Shown: positions 27,836 through 36,508, counted from the stretch's first letter. The stretch is DNA of 64,000 nt from Providencia huaxiensis (GCF_002843235.3 NZ_CP031123.2:4030001-4094000), one strand, 5' to 3'. Notes: generated by a model not told the origin, from the letters alone. Numbers and translations: made by a program.

Positions 27836-28348
27836 ATGAAAACTGAAGGTCACAGTTCATCTCATGGCACTTCGGTACCATCACCACAACCAAGGAAAGA
27901 ATTAAAAGGTATTGGTGGATGGCTTATTTTACCCATGTTAGGGATAATATTGTCCTTGATTATTTTGCCTTTTTCGATTTATGGGCAAAATGCTCAAGTG
28001 ATTGAATATTGGGTTGAATTAACAGATCCACAATCAAGTTCATTTATTCCATTATTTAAAGAGCTAATTTACTTTGAAGTTTTAGGTAACGTTATTTTAT
28101 ACGCTACCTTACTTTTCCTCAGTTATGTCTTTTTTACAACGAAAAAGCTCACAATTAAAATTTATATTTTTTTCCAGATCTTTTCTTTAGTTTTGACGGT
28201 TACGGATATTATACTCGCAAGTATTTTATTGGATTTAGAGGTCGAAGCCTCCGATATCAAAGATATTTTTCGGGCTCTAATTGCTTGTGCCATTTGGATA
28301 CCATATTTTTTAGTTTCAAAGCGTGTTAAAAATACCTTTGTAAATTAA
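27836..28348 (+). CDS. DUF2569 family membrane protein (first copy)
   Basis: A 170-residue protein with a polar N-terminal tail and four hydrophobic segments, beginning with GIGGWLILPMLGIILSL, the DUF2569 signature. It ends IPYFLVSKRVKNTFVN. AAGGAAG precedes the ATG. The function of the family (E. coli YdgK-like) is unknown. A second, paralogous copy lies one gene downstream, and the two share the ends ‘GGWLILP’ and ‘SxRVKNTF’. Confidence 0.8.
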   Translation: MKTEGHSSSHGTSVPSPQPRKELKGIGGWLILPMLGIILSLIILPFSIYGQNAQVIEYWVELTDPQSSSFIPLFKELIYFEVLGNVILYATLLFLSYVFFTTKKLTIKIYIFFQIFSLVLTVTDIILASILLDLEVEASDIKDIFRALIACAIWIPYFLVSKRVKNTFVN

Positions 28349-28385
28349 TAAATAAAATTTTGCGGTTTACTTATTGGGTAGGTAA

Positions 28386-28742
28386 ATGATGATTAAATGC
28401 AAACGAGTTTATGACCCTGTTGACGATAACGACGGTTATCGCGTGCTTATTGATAGACTGTGGCCAAGAGGAATAAAAAAAACAGATTTACAACACGACG
28501 CTTGGAATAAAGACGTTGCACCTTCCAATGAGCTACGAAAATGGTTTCATCAGAACACCGATCAGTTTGCACAATTTATCGAGCGATATCAGCAGGAACT
28601 TAATAACACAACAGCTTGGCAGGTATTGGTTCCACAAGCAAAGCAAGGTGACTTAACACTGTTATACAGTGCTAAAAATACAGAACATAATCAAGCAATT
28701 GTACTCAAGGCATTTCTTGAAGAAAAAATGCAAAGTAAATAG
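28386..28742 (+). CDS. YeaO-like DUF488 protein
   Basis: A 118-residue DUF488 protein with the conserved DGYRVLIDRLWPRGIKK and AWNKDVAPSNELRKWFH segments and a C-terminal LTLLYSAKNTEHNQA. The biochemical role of the family is not known. It sits between two DUF2569 genes, with small gaps on either side, so the three may be one transcript. Confidence 0.85.
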   Translation: MMIKCKRVYDPVDDNDGYRVLIDRLWPRGIKKTDLQHDAWNKDVAPSNELRKWFHQNTDQFAQFIERYQQELNNTTAWQVLVPQAKQGDLTLLYSAKNTEHNQAIVLKAFLEEKMQSK

Positions 28743-28774
28743 TAAATAGTGAATAGTAAATAAAGGTTATTTGA

Positions 28775-29299
28775 ATGGATATTCAGCAATCAGCCACGCA
28801 AACAGAGCCCGCAATAATATCACCAGTGGCTCACCCGGTAGTTAAAAAGCTGTTACAGGGGATCAGTGGATGGTTAATTTTACCGGTTATTGGTCTGTTT
28901 TATATGCTGTACAAAACCGTCATGATGTTATTGCAAGAAATTTCACAAGTACAAACAGCATGGCCATTGGCAACTCATGCAGATTCTGATTTTTATATTC
29001 CAGGCTTTGCGACAGGTTTTTACCTCTTACAAATAGGTTATGGTGTTCTAATTGCCCTATTTCTTTGGACATTTATCGCTGCGGTTAAATGGAAAAAACA
29101 GGCGAAGTGGCTGTTTATCACCACCATGGTGTTATTTACGTTAATGGTATTGGTTGCTCGTTTTATATTCCCATATATATTTGGCTTGGAAATCAATCAC
29201 TCAAATATTATTACCGCTATAAATGGCAGCTTTTATTGCGTGTTATGGATCCCCTACTTTTTAGCTTCTCATCGCGTCAAAAATACATTTATCCATTAA
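28775..29299 (+). CDS. DUF2569 family membrane protein (second copy)
   Basis: A 174-residue protein with four predicted membrane segments. The first carries GISGWLILPVIGLFYML, and the last ends WIPYFLASHRVKNTFIH, clearly related to the copy at 27836-28348. The intervening sequence is strongly diverged. Function unknown; probably an old tandem duplication with the DUF488 gene between. Confidence 0.8.
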   Translation: MDIQQSATQTEPAIISPVAHPVVKKLLQGISGWLILPVIGLFYMLYKTVMMLLQEISQVQTAWPLATHADSDFYIPGFATGFYLLQIGYGVLIALFLWTFIAAVKWKKQAKWLFITTMVLFTLMVLVARFIFPYIFGLEINHSNIITAINGSFYCVLWIPYFLASHRVKNTFIH

Positions 29300-29305
29300 A
29301 GTATA

Positions 29306-29331
29306 CGGCCACTCCTATTTTGGCAGTGGCC
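29306..29331. terminator. Bidirectional hairpin between convergent genes
   Basis: CGGCCACT and AGTGGCC (29325-29331) pair around an 11-base loop in the 42-bp gap between the DUF2569 gene and the ABC-F gene. No long U-tract follows, so strength is uncertain. Confidence 0.5.
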
Positions 29332-29341
29332 TAACGTATGG

Positions 29342-30913
29342 TTATTTATCAGAAAGATTTAGCGTATGGGTTATATTGCAGTTTGCAATAAAGGCTTCAT
29401 CGTGAGAAACCAGCAAGAGTGTTCCTTGGTAATCCTGCAATAGCGCTTCAAGTAGTTGTTTTGAATCCAAGTCTAAATGGTTATCCGGTTCATCGAGTAA
29501 TAAAATAGCGGGTGGGCTCGGGCTATGTGTGAGCGCCAATAGTGTTGCTTTTAGTTGCTCCCCACCACTGAGCTGCTGTAGTGGCAGTAATGATTTATCT
29601 CCTCGTATTCGTAACATACCTAATTGCGTGCGCCACTGTTCTACTGTAAACAAGGGTTGGTATTGATGAAGGGCTTCAGCAACAGGTAATGTTTTATCGA
29701 GTAAGTTGAGGTGTTGGTCTAAATAGCAAAAATCCCCACTGAGGCGGCACTCTCCTGAATCTGATGGCAACAGGCCAGCAAGAACCTTAAGTAGGGTTGA
29801 TTTACCACAACCATTACGCCCTTGAATATGCCAATGCTCTCCACTGTATATGGTGAATGAAAGTGGTGACGAATAACCATAAGGCAAACGCAAATCAGAA
29901 GCAAAAATGGTGACTTTATTACCTTCATTTTGATAGTTAATTGTCATTTTTTGTGGCTTGATGTGGCGGACTTTCTCTTGGTTTTCCTGTTGTTGATTTT
30001 GTAGGTTATCCATAACCCGTTGGTGCCGCTCTGCGACGTTTGATTGCCTTTTCTCTGCCCGGTTTTTTTGCATATCAAGCAGTAATAAGGATTGCGACCC
30101 ACCATCGCGAATTTTCTCTCCCTGTTTCTTGCGTTGGGCGGCTTTTTGTAATGTGGCTTGTTGCTGTTTTTTCTCTTGATGAATACGTTTTTCTAAGCGC
30201 TCACTTTGTGCATCGATTGCAGCGATTTCCGCGGTTTTTTGGGTATCGTATAACGCATAATTCCCCCCATACTCGTGTAACCCTTTTTCCGTTAATTCAA
30301 AAATAGCATCCATTTCGCCTAACAGGGTTCTGTTGTGAGAAATAACGAGACAACCAGCTCGGTGCTCTGTGAGTTTCTGGCTGAGCCATTGCCGACTTTG
30401 TGTATCTAAATGGTTATCCGGTTCATCAAGTAGCAAAAAGTGGTCTTGATGAAGAAATGCACGGCAAAGGGCTAGGCGAGTACGTTCACCACCACTTAAA
30501 TGGGCAATGGGGGCTTCCATTGAGATAGAGAGTCCTGCAGAGTCCAATAAACTTTGCCATTGGGAAGGTAAATGCCATTTATCTTCTGTGAGCTCAAAAT
30601 CTGCCAAAGAACCATTTCCTGCCTCAATGCGTAAGAATGCGTGATAAAGCTCAGATATACCTAAAGCATCGACAAGCGTTTCTCCCGCTAGTCGCGTTAA
30701 TTGCTCGACATAGATAAAGGGGCGGTTCCAATGTACATTTCCTTGCGTAGGGGATAATTGGCTAGCAAGAATACGCATCAAGACGGATTTTCCTTTGCCA
30801 TTATGGCCAATTAGGGCATTTTTTTGGCATGACAACGTCCCACTTAGCGGTGAAAAAAGAGCGGTTTGGTTAAATTCAATATTGAGCTGTGAAAAGTGAC
30901 AAGCAATCGTCAT
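29342..30913 (-). CDS. ABC-F family ATPase
   Basis: I chose the ATG at 30913 (MTIACHFSQLNIEF, 523 residues) because GGAGG lies five bases upstream. Two nucleotide-binding domains are fused with no membrane segments: Walker A GHNGKGKSVL and [11 protein letters not shown]; signatures LSGGERTRLAL and LSGGEQLKATL; Walker B LLLDEPDNHLD in both halves. The Glu-Pro-Asp in place of the usual Glu-Pro-Thr is a subfamily mark. The linker (about residues 230-330) is rich in Gln, Lys and Arg. ABC-F proteins act on ribosomes, either as translation factors or by displacing antibiotics. Which applies here cannot be told. Confidence 0.88.
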   Translation of the reverse strand: MTIACHFSQLNIEFNQTALFSPLSGTLSCQKNALIGHNGKGKSVLMRILASQLSPTQGNVHWNRPFIYVEQLTRLAGETLVDALGISELYHAFLRIEAGNGSLADFELTEDKWHLPSQWQSLLDSAGLSISMEAPIAHLSGGERTRLALCRAFLHQDHFLLLDEPDNHLDTQSRQWLSQKLTEHRAGCLVISHNRTLLGEMDAIFELTEKGLHEYGGNYALYDTQKTAEIAAIDAQSERLEKRIHQEKKQQQATLQKAAQRKKQGEKIRDGGSQSLLLLDMQKNRAEKRQSNVAERHQRVMDNLQNQQQENQEKVRHIKPQKMTINYQNEGNKVTIFASDLRLPYGYSSPLSFTIYSGEHWHIQGRNGCGKSTLLKVLAGLLPSDSGECRLSGDFCYLDQHLNLLDKTLPVAEALHQYQPLFTVEQWRTQLGMLRIRGDKSLLPLQQLSGGEQLKATLLALTHSPSPPAILLLDEPDNHLDLDSKQLLEALLQDYQGTLLLVSHDEAFIANCNITHTLNLSDK

Positions 30914-30983
30914 ATGCACCTCCAAAATAATGAGGACAGACAACGTCGTTGACTTATCAAGAAGCGTCGATGAAAGCGGTTGC

Positions 30984-31039
30984 CTGCCAGGAACAGAAAA
31001 ATGAATACCAAAAGGGTATTGGAAAATATTTTCTGGCAG
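30984..31039 (-). promoter_or_regulatory. Nested hairpins in the ABC-F leader (possible attenuator)
   Basis: An outer 7-bp stem (CTGCCAG 30984-30990 with CTGGCAG 31033-31039) encloses an inner 6-bp stem (31004-31009 with 31015-31020, loop of five). In transcript orientation the inner hairpin is followed by CATTTTTC, giving a terminator-like shape. Formation of the outer stem would compete for neighbouring bases. Confidence 0.45.
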
Positions 31040-31042
31040 TGC

Positions 31043-31051
31043 TTAGTTCAT
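31043..31051 (-). promoter_or_regulatory. Minimal upstream ORF (Met-Asn-stop) in the ABC-F leader
   Basis: ATG AAC TAA read on the reverse strand, within the predicted leader of the ABC-F gene, with an AGG about eleven bases upstream. Leader peptides and minimal ORFs regulate some ribosome-protection ABC-F genes. Whether this one is translated is unknown, and such a short ORF can arise by chance. Confidence 0.3.
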
Positions 31052-31096
31052 CGTGAGGCGTACCTGCGAAGTTGGGTGAGAGATAAATTCGCATAC

Positions 31097-31126
31097 ATTA
31101 TAAACAGGTCAAATTGATTTGTGCAA
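31097..31126 (-). promoter_or_regulatory. Predicted promoter of the ABC-F gene
   Basis: On the reverse strand TTGCAC (31121-31126) and a perfect TATAAT (31097-31102) are separated by 18 bases. Transcription would start near 31090, giving a leader of about 175 bases before the ABC-F start codon. Confidence 0.5.
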
Positions 31127-31164
31127 CTTATCGTGATTGGGTTTTTTCTGAAAGTCGTACTAAT

Positions 31165-31202
31165 GATTTAAAAATAGAAAAAACGATTTAAAAATAGAAA
31201 AA
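31165..31202. repeat. 20-bp-period tandem repeat
   Basis: GATTTAAAAATAGAAAAA occurs at 31165-31182 and again at 31185-31202, overlapping the U-tract side of the glpD terminator. Confidence 0.8.
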
Positions 31203-31230
31203 GCCAGTCAACAATTGCGACCGGCTTTTT
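31198..31230 (-). terminator. Terminator of glpD
   Basis: AAAAAGCCAGTC (31198-31209) pairs with GACCGGCTTTTT (31219-31230), with one G-T pair and a 9-base loop. In the reverse-strand transcript it ends in TTTTTC, about 40 bases after the glpD stop. Confidence 0.8.
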
Positions 31231-31234
31231 CCAT

Positions 31235-31266
31235 TAACAACGAGATTTTATAACAACGAGATTTTT
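31235..31266. repeat. 16-bp-period tandem repeat before the glpD stop region
   Basis: TAACAACGAGATTTT at 31235-31249 is repeated at 31251-31265, between the glpD stop codon and its terminator. Confidence 0.8.
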
Positions 31267-31270
31267 ACGA

Positions 31271-32776
31271 TTATGCAGAGGTATTCTCTGACAACCCATT
31301 TTTTGCTAACCAATGAGCAATGCGCTGTTTTTCTTCTTCATTCAGCCACATACCCAATTTAGTGCGACGCCAAATAGCATCATCCAACTCTGTTACCCAC
31401 TCATGTTTGACTAAGTAACGTAATTCCGCTTCATAGACATTCGCAGAGAATGCTTCACCAAGGTCACTGAGTGAATTCGCGCCTTCAAGGATCAATTTAC
31501 TGTTGCTACCGTAAGTTCTAGCAAAACGTAGCGCTAAGCCTTCAGGAAGCCATTGATAATGTTGACGTAATACACGTGCATAACCATCACGGTCACAACC
31601 TTCGATATCACCACCCGGTAACTGGCCATTTTTAGTCCATGGACTACCTGCATTTGGATAGTAAGTGGCTAATTTATTTACGGCAGCTTCCGCTAACTTA
31701 CGATAAGTTGTTAATTTACCACCAAATACCGACAACAATGGTGCTTGGCCTTGCTCATCGTGAATATCCAATGTGTAATCACGAGTAATAGCTTGTGGTG
31801 AGTCTGACTCATCGTCGCACAGTGGGCGAACACCTGAGTAGTCCCAAACAATATCACTCACGGTTAACTGTTTTTTGAAGTGGTCGTTATACACTTTCAG
31901 TAAATAGTTAACTTCGTTCTCATCAATTTTGACGTCTTTCGGGTCACCTTTATATTCTACGTCAGTGGTGCCGATGATAGAAAATTCATCCATCCACGGG
32001 ATAACAAATACAATACGGTTATCTTCATTTTGTAAGATATACGCTTGTGGTTCATCATGTGCACGTGGAACGACAATGTGGCTACCTTTGATCAGGCGAA
32101 TACCGTAAGGTGATTTTAATTTCAGGCCATCATCAAAGAACTCTTTTACCCAAGGCCCAGTGGCATTAACCAGCCCTTTCGCTTTCCATGTATGGGTTTC
32201 ACCCGTACGTAAGTCTTGAGCTTCAACAACCCATAAGCCATTTTCACGGTAAGCGCGAGTCACTTTTGTGCGAGTGCGAACTTCACCATTTTTACGTACC
32301 ACTTCTTGAGCGTTTAACACAACTAAACGCGCATCATCAACCCAACAGTCAGAATATTCAAAACCTTTCGTTAATTCAGGTTTGAGTACGGAATTTTGGT
32401 TGAATTTCAAACCTTTACTGCTTGGTAAGCTCACACGTTTGCCTAAATGGTCATATAAGAACAGGCCAATACGGATCATCCAAGCTGGACGTAAATGAGG
32501 CTGATGCGGTAAGCGGAAGCGCATTGGGAAGGCAATATGTGGCGCTAATCGTAATAGCACTTCACGTTCAGCCAATGCTTCGCTCACTAATCTAAATTCA
32601 TAATGTTCTAAGTAACGTAAGCCACCATGAATGAGTTTAGAACTCGCAGATGAAGTGGCACTTGCTAAGTCTTGAGCTTCGAGCAGTAATACCGATAATC
32701 CACGACCTGCAGCATCTGCTGCAATTCCAGCGCCGTTGATCCCGCCGCCGATGACAATCAAGTCTTTAGTTTCCAT
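31271..32776 (-). CDS. glpD: Aerobic glycerol-3-phosphate dehydrogenase
   Basis: A 501-residue FAD flavoprotein (E. coli 501). The N-terminal dinucleotide motif is LIVIGGGINGAGIAADAAGRG, followed by SSASSKLIHGGLRYLEHYEF and the family signature TGPWVKEFF. It oxidises glycerol-3-phosphate to dihydroxyacetone phosphate at the inner membrane, passing electrons to quinone. It lies downstream of and co-directional with glpEGR, whereas in E. coli glpD is divergent from glpEGR. GlpR operators cover its upstream region. Confidence 0.96.
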   Translation of the reverse strand: METKDLIVIGGGINGAGIAADAAGRGLSVLLLEAQDLASATSSASSKLIHGGLRYLEHYEFRLVSEALAEREVLLRLAPHIAFPMRFRLPHQPHLRPAWMIRIGLFLYDHLGKRVSLPSSKGLKFNQNSVLKPELTKGFEYSDCWVDDARLVVLNAQEVVRKNGEVRTRTKVTRAYRENGLWVVEAQDLRTGETHTWKAKGLVNATGPWVKEFFDDGLKLKSPYGIRLIKGSHIVVPRAHDEPQAYILQNEDNRIVFVIPWMDEFSIIGTTDVEYKGDPKDVKIDENEVNYLLKVYNDHFKKQLTVSDIVWDYSGVRPLCDDESDSPQAITRDYTLDIHDEQGQAPLLSVFGGKLTTYRKLAEAAVNKLATYYPNAGSPWTKNGQLPGGDIEGCDRDGYARVLRQHYQWLPEGLALRFARTYGSNSKLILEGANSLSDLGEAFSANVYEAELRYLVKHEWVTELDDAIWRRTKLGMWLNEEEKQRIAHWLAKNGLSENTSA

Positions 32777-32787
32777 GCATCCCCCTG

Positions 32788-32830
32788 AGATGTTCGAAAC
32801 ACTTTCAATAATGTTCGTTTTCGCTCATTT
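32788..32830. promoter_or_regulatory. Tandem GlpR operators at glpD
   Basis: Two adjacent sequences contain the GlpR half-site ATGTTCG: GATGTTCGAAACACTTTC (32788-32805) and AATGTTCGTTTTCGCTCATT (32810-32829), the second having an inverted partner (ATGAGCGA on the other strand). They lie 12-54 bases upstream of the glpD start, where E. coli also has GlpR sites. Confidence 0.6.
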
Positions 32831-33023
32831 GATTGTAGTCAAAATAGATAGTGATGCCAACTATTATTAATGAAAAAAATAACAACTGCGTGATATTGGT
32901 AACAATTTTTTTTCAATACCCACACATAAAATATTGTTATTCACAATGGAAAAAAGAGAATTTCGCGCGAAAAAGAAAAAATGATGGTAAGGCTGAGGGT
33001 TAAAATAGGGGGGTAGCAAGAAG

Positions 33024-33051
33024 CATGATGGCAGTGAGGACTACCATCATG
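33024..33051 (-). terminator. Hairpin behind glpR
   Basis: CATGATGG (33024-33031) and CCATCATG (33044-33051) form a perfect 8-bp stem with a 12-base loop, 16 bases past the glpR stop. No U-tract follows, so it may only partly end the transcript. Confidence 0.5.
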
Positions 33052-33066
33052 AGAATAACTATTTGA

Positions 33067-33825
33067 TTAACAAAGCTCTAATTGAACATTATGTTGCTCA
33101 ATGACTTTGAGAATACTATCTGGTGGCTGTTTGTCAGTAAATAAGTAGTCAATCAGGTTCATATTGCCCAAGTTAACCATCGCGTTACGACCAAATTTAG
33201 AATGGTCGGTGACAAGCATGACACAGCGTGAGTTTTCAATAATTGCGCGTTTGGTACGAACTTCGTGGTAATCGAACTCAAGTAATGAGCCATCCATATC
33301 AATACCACTGATACCTAAAATGCCGTAATCTAATCTAAATTGGGAAATAAAATCGAGGGTCGCTTCACCGACAATACCGCCATCCCGTGAGCGTACTTCA
33401 CCACCGGCTAAAATGAGGCGAAAGTCTTCTTTTGGCATCAGCAACGTGGCGACGTTGAGGTTATTGGTCACCACACGTAGGTTTTTGTGATTAACCAATG
33501 CATGGGCAACGGCTTCGGGTGTGGTACCAATGTCTATAAACAGTGTTGCACCATCAGGGATCTGGCTTGCAACATGTTGTGCGATACGCGCTTTTTCATC
33601 TGACCACATGATTTTACGGTCATTATAGGCCGCATTTACAGAACTTGAAGGCAGTGCTGCGCCACCGTGGTGCCGCTGAATTTTATTTTGTTCAGCGAGA
33701 TCATTGAGGTCTCGACGGATTGTTTGAGGGCTAACCTCAAAGTGTTCGACGAGTTCTTCAGTACTGACATATCCCTGAAGACGCACAAGCTCAACTATTG
33801 CATCATGTCTCTGGGTTTGTTTCAC
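33067..33825 (-). CDS. glpR: Glycerol-3-phosphate regulon repressor (DeoR family)
   Basis: A 252-residue protein with an N-terminal DeoR helix-turn-helix (STEELVEHFEVSPQTIRRDLNDL, residues about 21-43) and a sugar-phosphate sensor domain beginning DGATLFIDIGTTPEAVAHAL. It represses glp genes and is released by glycerol-3-phosphate. It is the last gene of glpEGR. Its likely operators are visible upstream of the next gene, glpD. Confidence 0.95.
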   Translation of the reverse strand: MKQTQRHDAIVELVRLQGYVSTEELVEHFEVSPQTIRRDLNDLAEQNKIQRHHGGAALPSSSVNAAYNDRKIMWSDEKARIAQHVASQIPDGATLFIDIGTTPEAVAHALVNHKNLRVVTNNLNVATLLMPKEDFRLILAGGEVRSRDGGIVGEATLDFISQFRLDYGILGISGIDMDGSLLEFDYHEVRTKRAIIENSRCVMLVTDHSKFGRNAMVNLGNMNLIDYLFTDKQPPDSILKVIEQHNVQLELC

Positions 33826-33853
33826 AGCGTTAGCCTCTAATTATTAAAATGTT

Positions 33854-34699
33854 TTATCTGGAGCTCTGGTGTTTAAAACTGTGTCTATTATCCCATACTC
33901 CCATTAATAAGCCGATAATTAACCCTGAAGTATGTGCGGCATTGGCGATATGCATGCCTAAAACATCGAAGTAACCGAAAAAAAGCCAGATAATGGAGAA
34001 AATCATTAACCCTCGAGGAACGCTAACGCCACTTTCTGGCCGACGTTCACCCGTTAACCACACATAGCTGACAAGGGCATAGACGACACCGGATAAGCCG
34101 CCAAAGTTGTTTTCACTAAATAGCGATTGCCCCCAGTTACTAAATAGCGCAGAGACCAGTAAGATAGTGAATAACTTGCCCGTCCCGAGTTTTCGCTCAA
34201 CTTGCCCAGCGAGAAACCACCATAGTGCAAGATTGAAACCAATGTGTGATAGCGAAAAGTGCACCAATGCAGGACTAAACCAACGCCAAAGTTCCGTTTG
34301 TTGGTCGCCAATAGGCCATGCCAAATAACGTAGAACTTCTCGAGCATCGGTCATTTCTACCCAAAGATATACAACAATCGACAATAAAATAACAGCGATA
34401 GTTAAAGGGCCAGATTGCTCTTTAAGATAACCCCAAGTTAGATAATTGCGATATTGAAATTGAGTATCTGCGCTTCCTGTGTGCCAACTGGCTTCTAAGT
34501 AGCGAGGGTGATTTGGGTCTTGTAGAAAAATATCTAATTCTTTTTGGACTTGAGGTTGAAGCTGCTCATCTTCTAGCCAAAGCTCAAAGACGGCTTGTTC
34601 TTGTGATGGCTTTATTTTTAGGTGAATATTTTTGCTCGCCATATAGTCAACAAAAGCTTGCGCCATTCTGGGATTAGCAAAGGAGGTGATGTGGATCAT
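33854..34699 (-). CDS. glpG: Rhomboid intramembrane serine protease
   Basis: A 281-residue protein with a soluble N-terminal domain (about residues 1-65) and six membrane segments. The catalytic Ser is in NFGGLSGVVYAL, the His in IANAAHTSGLIIGL, and the conserved HFSLSHIGFNLALWWFLAG supplies the oxyanion-site His and Asn. It cleaves transmembrane helices; proposed targets in enterobacteria include orphan membrane-complex subunits. It lies 16 bases after glpE. Confidence 0.95.
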   Translation of the reverse strand: MIHITSFANPRMAQAFVDYMASKNIHLKIKPSQEQAVFELWLEDEQLQPQVQKELDIFLQDPNHPRYLEASWHTGSADTQFQYRNYLTWGYLKEQSGPLTIAVILLSIVVYLWVEMTDAREVLRYLAWPIGDQQTELWRWFSPALVHFSLSHIGFNLALWWFLAGQVERKLGTGKLFTILLVSALFSNWGQSLFSENNFGGLSGVVYALVSYVWLTGERRPESGVSVPRGLMIFSIIWLFFGYFDVLGMHIANAAHTSGLIIGLLMGVWDNRHSFKHQSSR

Positions 34700-34715
34700 G
34701 AATGCGTTTTCTCAT

Positions 34716-35039
34716 CTAGAGAGCCGTAACGGCTTGTGGATATTCCCTTAACCAGGCTTCAAATCCACCATTGATGCTATATACAGATTCAAAGCCAATG
34801 TTGATCAGATACTGTGCAGCACCTTGGCTACTGTGCCCATGGTAACACATCACCATAACAGGTTGTTCGTAATCCGTTTGTTCTAGAAATTGGCTCAGTG
34901 ACTCATTGGTGAGGTGATAGGCCCCACTCGCATGGCCTGCACGAAAACTTTGTGGGTCTCGCACATCTACCAGTATGGCGGTGCCGTCTAACCAATGTTG
35001 ATAGGCTTGCTCTGGTGTTAATGTTTCAAAATGGTCCAT
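34716..35039 (-). CDS. glpE: Thiosulfate sulfurtransferase (rhodanese)
   Basis: A 107-residue single-domain rhodanese. The active-site loop is [18 protein letters not shown] with the catalytic Cys at about residue 64, and [20 protein letters not shown] is the first rhodanese signature. It moves sulfur from thiosulfate to cyanide or thiols in vitro. First gene of glpEGR. Confidence 0.95.
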   Translation of the reverse strand: MDHFETLTPEQAYQHWLDGTAILVDVRDPQSFRAGHASGAYHLTNESLSQFLEQTDYEQPVMVMCYHGHSSQGAAQYLINIGFESVYSINGGFEAWLREYPQAVTAL

Positions 35040-35128
35040 AAAATACCGAATACAGTAGGTAACAACCCATAAAAGGTTAAATGATAGGCACCCGTAAAGA
35101 ACCGAGTGCCAAATATTCGTGGTATTGA

Positions 35129-35707
35129 TTAATAGAAAGAGTGCTCGCCACGTTGGTGCTCGGTCAGGTCTTTAACGCCTTTTAGCTCACCTTCAAACAT
35201 TTTGAGAAGTTCTTTCTCGATACCTTCTTTAAGGGTGACATCGACCATTGAACAGCCGTTACAGCCGCCACCAAATTGCAAAATTGCAAAGCCTTCGTCG
35301 GTGATTTCCATCAGGGAAACACGGCCACCGTGGCTGGCAAGTTGTGGGTTAATTTGTGACTGTAAAACATACTCAACACGCTCAATTAATGGTGCGTCAT
35401 CAGAGACTTTACGCATTTTGGCGTTTGGTGCTTTTAACGTCAGTTGTGAGCCGAGTTGGTCGGTGACGAAGTCAATTTCGGCATCATCCAAGAATGGGGC
35501 GCTAATTTCATCAACATAAGCAGATAATTTCTCGAACTTTAGTTCTTTATCTGTGGCTTCAACGGCACCCGGAGGGCAGTACGACACACCGCATTCGGCG
35601 GTTGGCGTGCCTGGGTTGATAACAAAAACACGGATTTGAGTTCCTGGCTCTTGATTTTCCAACAACTTGGCAAAATGAGCCTGTGCTGCTTCAGTAATAT
35701 TAATCAT
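35129..35707 (-). CDS. nfuA: Fe-S biogenesis protein NfuA
   Basis: I set the start at 35707 ([16 protein letters not shown], 192 residues) by similarity to E. coli NfuA; an ATG two codons upstream is also possible. The N-terminal A-type-like domain lacks the full cysteine set. The C-terminal Nfu domain has the cluster-binding CxxC in [13 protein letters not shown]. It carries [4Fe-4S] clusters to client enzymes, especially under oxidative or iron stress. Next to gntX, as in E. coli. Confidence 0.95.
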   Translation of the reverse strand: MINITEAAQAHFAKLLENQEPGTQIRVFVINPGTPTAECGVSYCPPGAVEATDKELKFEKLSAYVDEISAPFLDDAEIDFVTDQLGSQLTLKAPNAKMRKVSDDAPLIERVEYVLQSQINPQLASHGGRVSLMEITDEGFAILQFGGGCNGCSMVDVTLKEGIEKELLKMFEGELKGVKDLTEHQRGEHSFY

Positions 35708-35770
35708 AATCATTTGCTCAATAATAGTTGACTGCTTTAGTTGGTTATAATACGCCCATTTACCCCTTTC

Positions 35771-36454
35771 CTACAAGGTGCGACACAGTGACCATGCATC
35801 AACAGTATGCGCTCCCGTACAAATCAACAATTGTGCTGCGCTATTCATGGTAGAACCTGTTGTAATAACATCATCAATAACAGCAACATGTAGGTTTGAA
35901 ACAGAGTCGTTTAAGGTAAATGCTCCCTTTAGGTTGTTTCGGCGATACTCACGTTTTAGTGTAGTCTGTGCCAGTGTAGCACGACTACGCGATAATGAAT
36001 TTTGCGAATAGGGGATATTTAACCATCTGGACAAATTTTCGCCTATTAATGCCATGTGGTCAAATCCTCTCCACCATAGACGGCGACGATGCAGTGGAAT
36101 GGTGATGATTAAGTCCGGTTTTTGCCATTGTTGTTGGCGATAACCTGTGAGCCAAAATAATGCAAAGATACGTGCTAAAGTAAAAGCAAGCTGAGGTTGT
36201 TTTTGAAATTTAAAACGATGAATTAACATGCGTAAAGCGGCTTGGTAGGGGGTTACAGTGATAATTCTCTGCCATGGGGGTGGGCTCTTTAGGCAGCGTC
36301 CGCATTCCATGGTCGGCTGTTCACAGGGTAAAGCACAACGTAAACAGCAAGTTGGCATTTTAGGCAGTCCTTTGAGGCAAAAACTACAAACGCCCTGATG
36401 AGGTAACTTTAGTGATTGATGGCATAGCCAGCAGCCCCCTTCCATTGTTAGCAT
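35771..36454 (-). CDS. gntX: ComF/GntX-type phosphoribosyltransferase-fold protein
   Basis: A 227-residue ComF-family protein: N-terminal zinc-ribbon cysteines (CWLC, CSFC, CCLRC, CGRC) followed by a phosphoribosyltransferase-like domain with HVAVIDDVITTGSTMNSA. E. coli GntX is needed for using DNA as a nutrient, and the family supports transformation in competent bacteria. It is divergent from bioH with a 54-bp gap to the chosen bioH start. Confidence 0.92.
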   Translation of the reverse strand: MLTMEGGCWLCHQSLKLPHQGVCSFCLKGLPKMPTCCLRCALPCEQPTMECGRCLKSPPPWQRIITVTPYQAALRMLIHRFKFQKQPQLAFTLARIFALFWLTGYRQQQWQKPDLIITIPLHRRRLWWRGFDHMALIGENLSRWLNIPYSQNSLSRSRATLAQTTLKREYRRNNLKGAFTLNDSVSNLHVAVIDDVITTGSTMNSAAQLLICTGAHTVDAWSLCRTL

Positions 36455-36508
36455 AGTAGCGTCCCGTTAAAACGAATTGACAAATAAATGAATGAAGAGA
36501 GTGTAACG

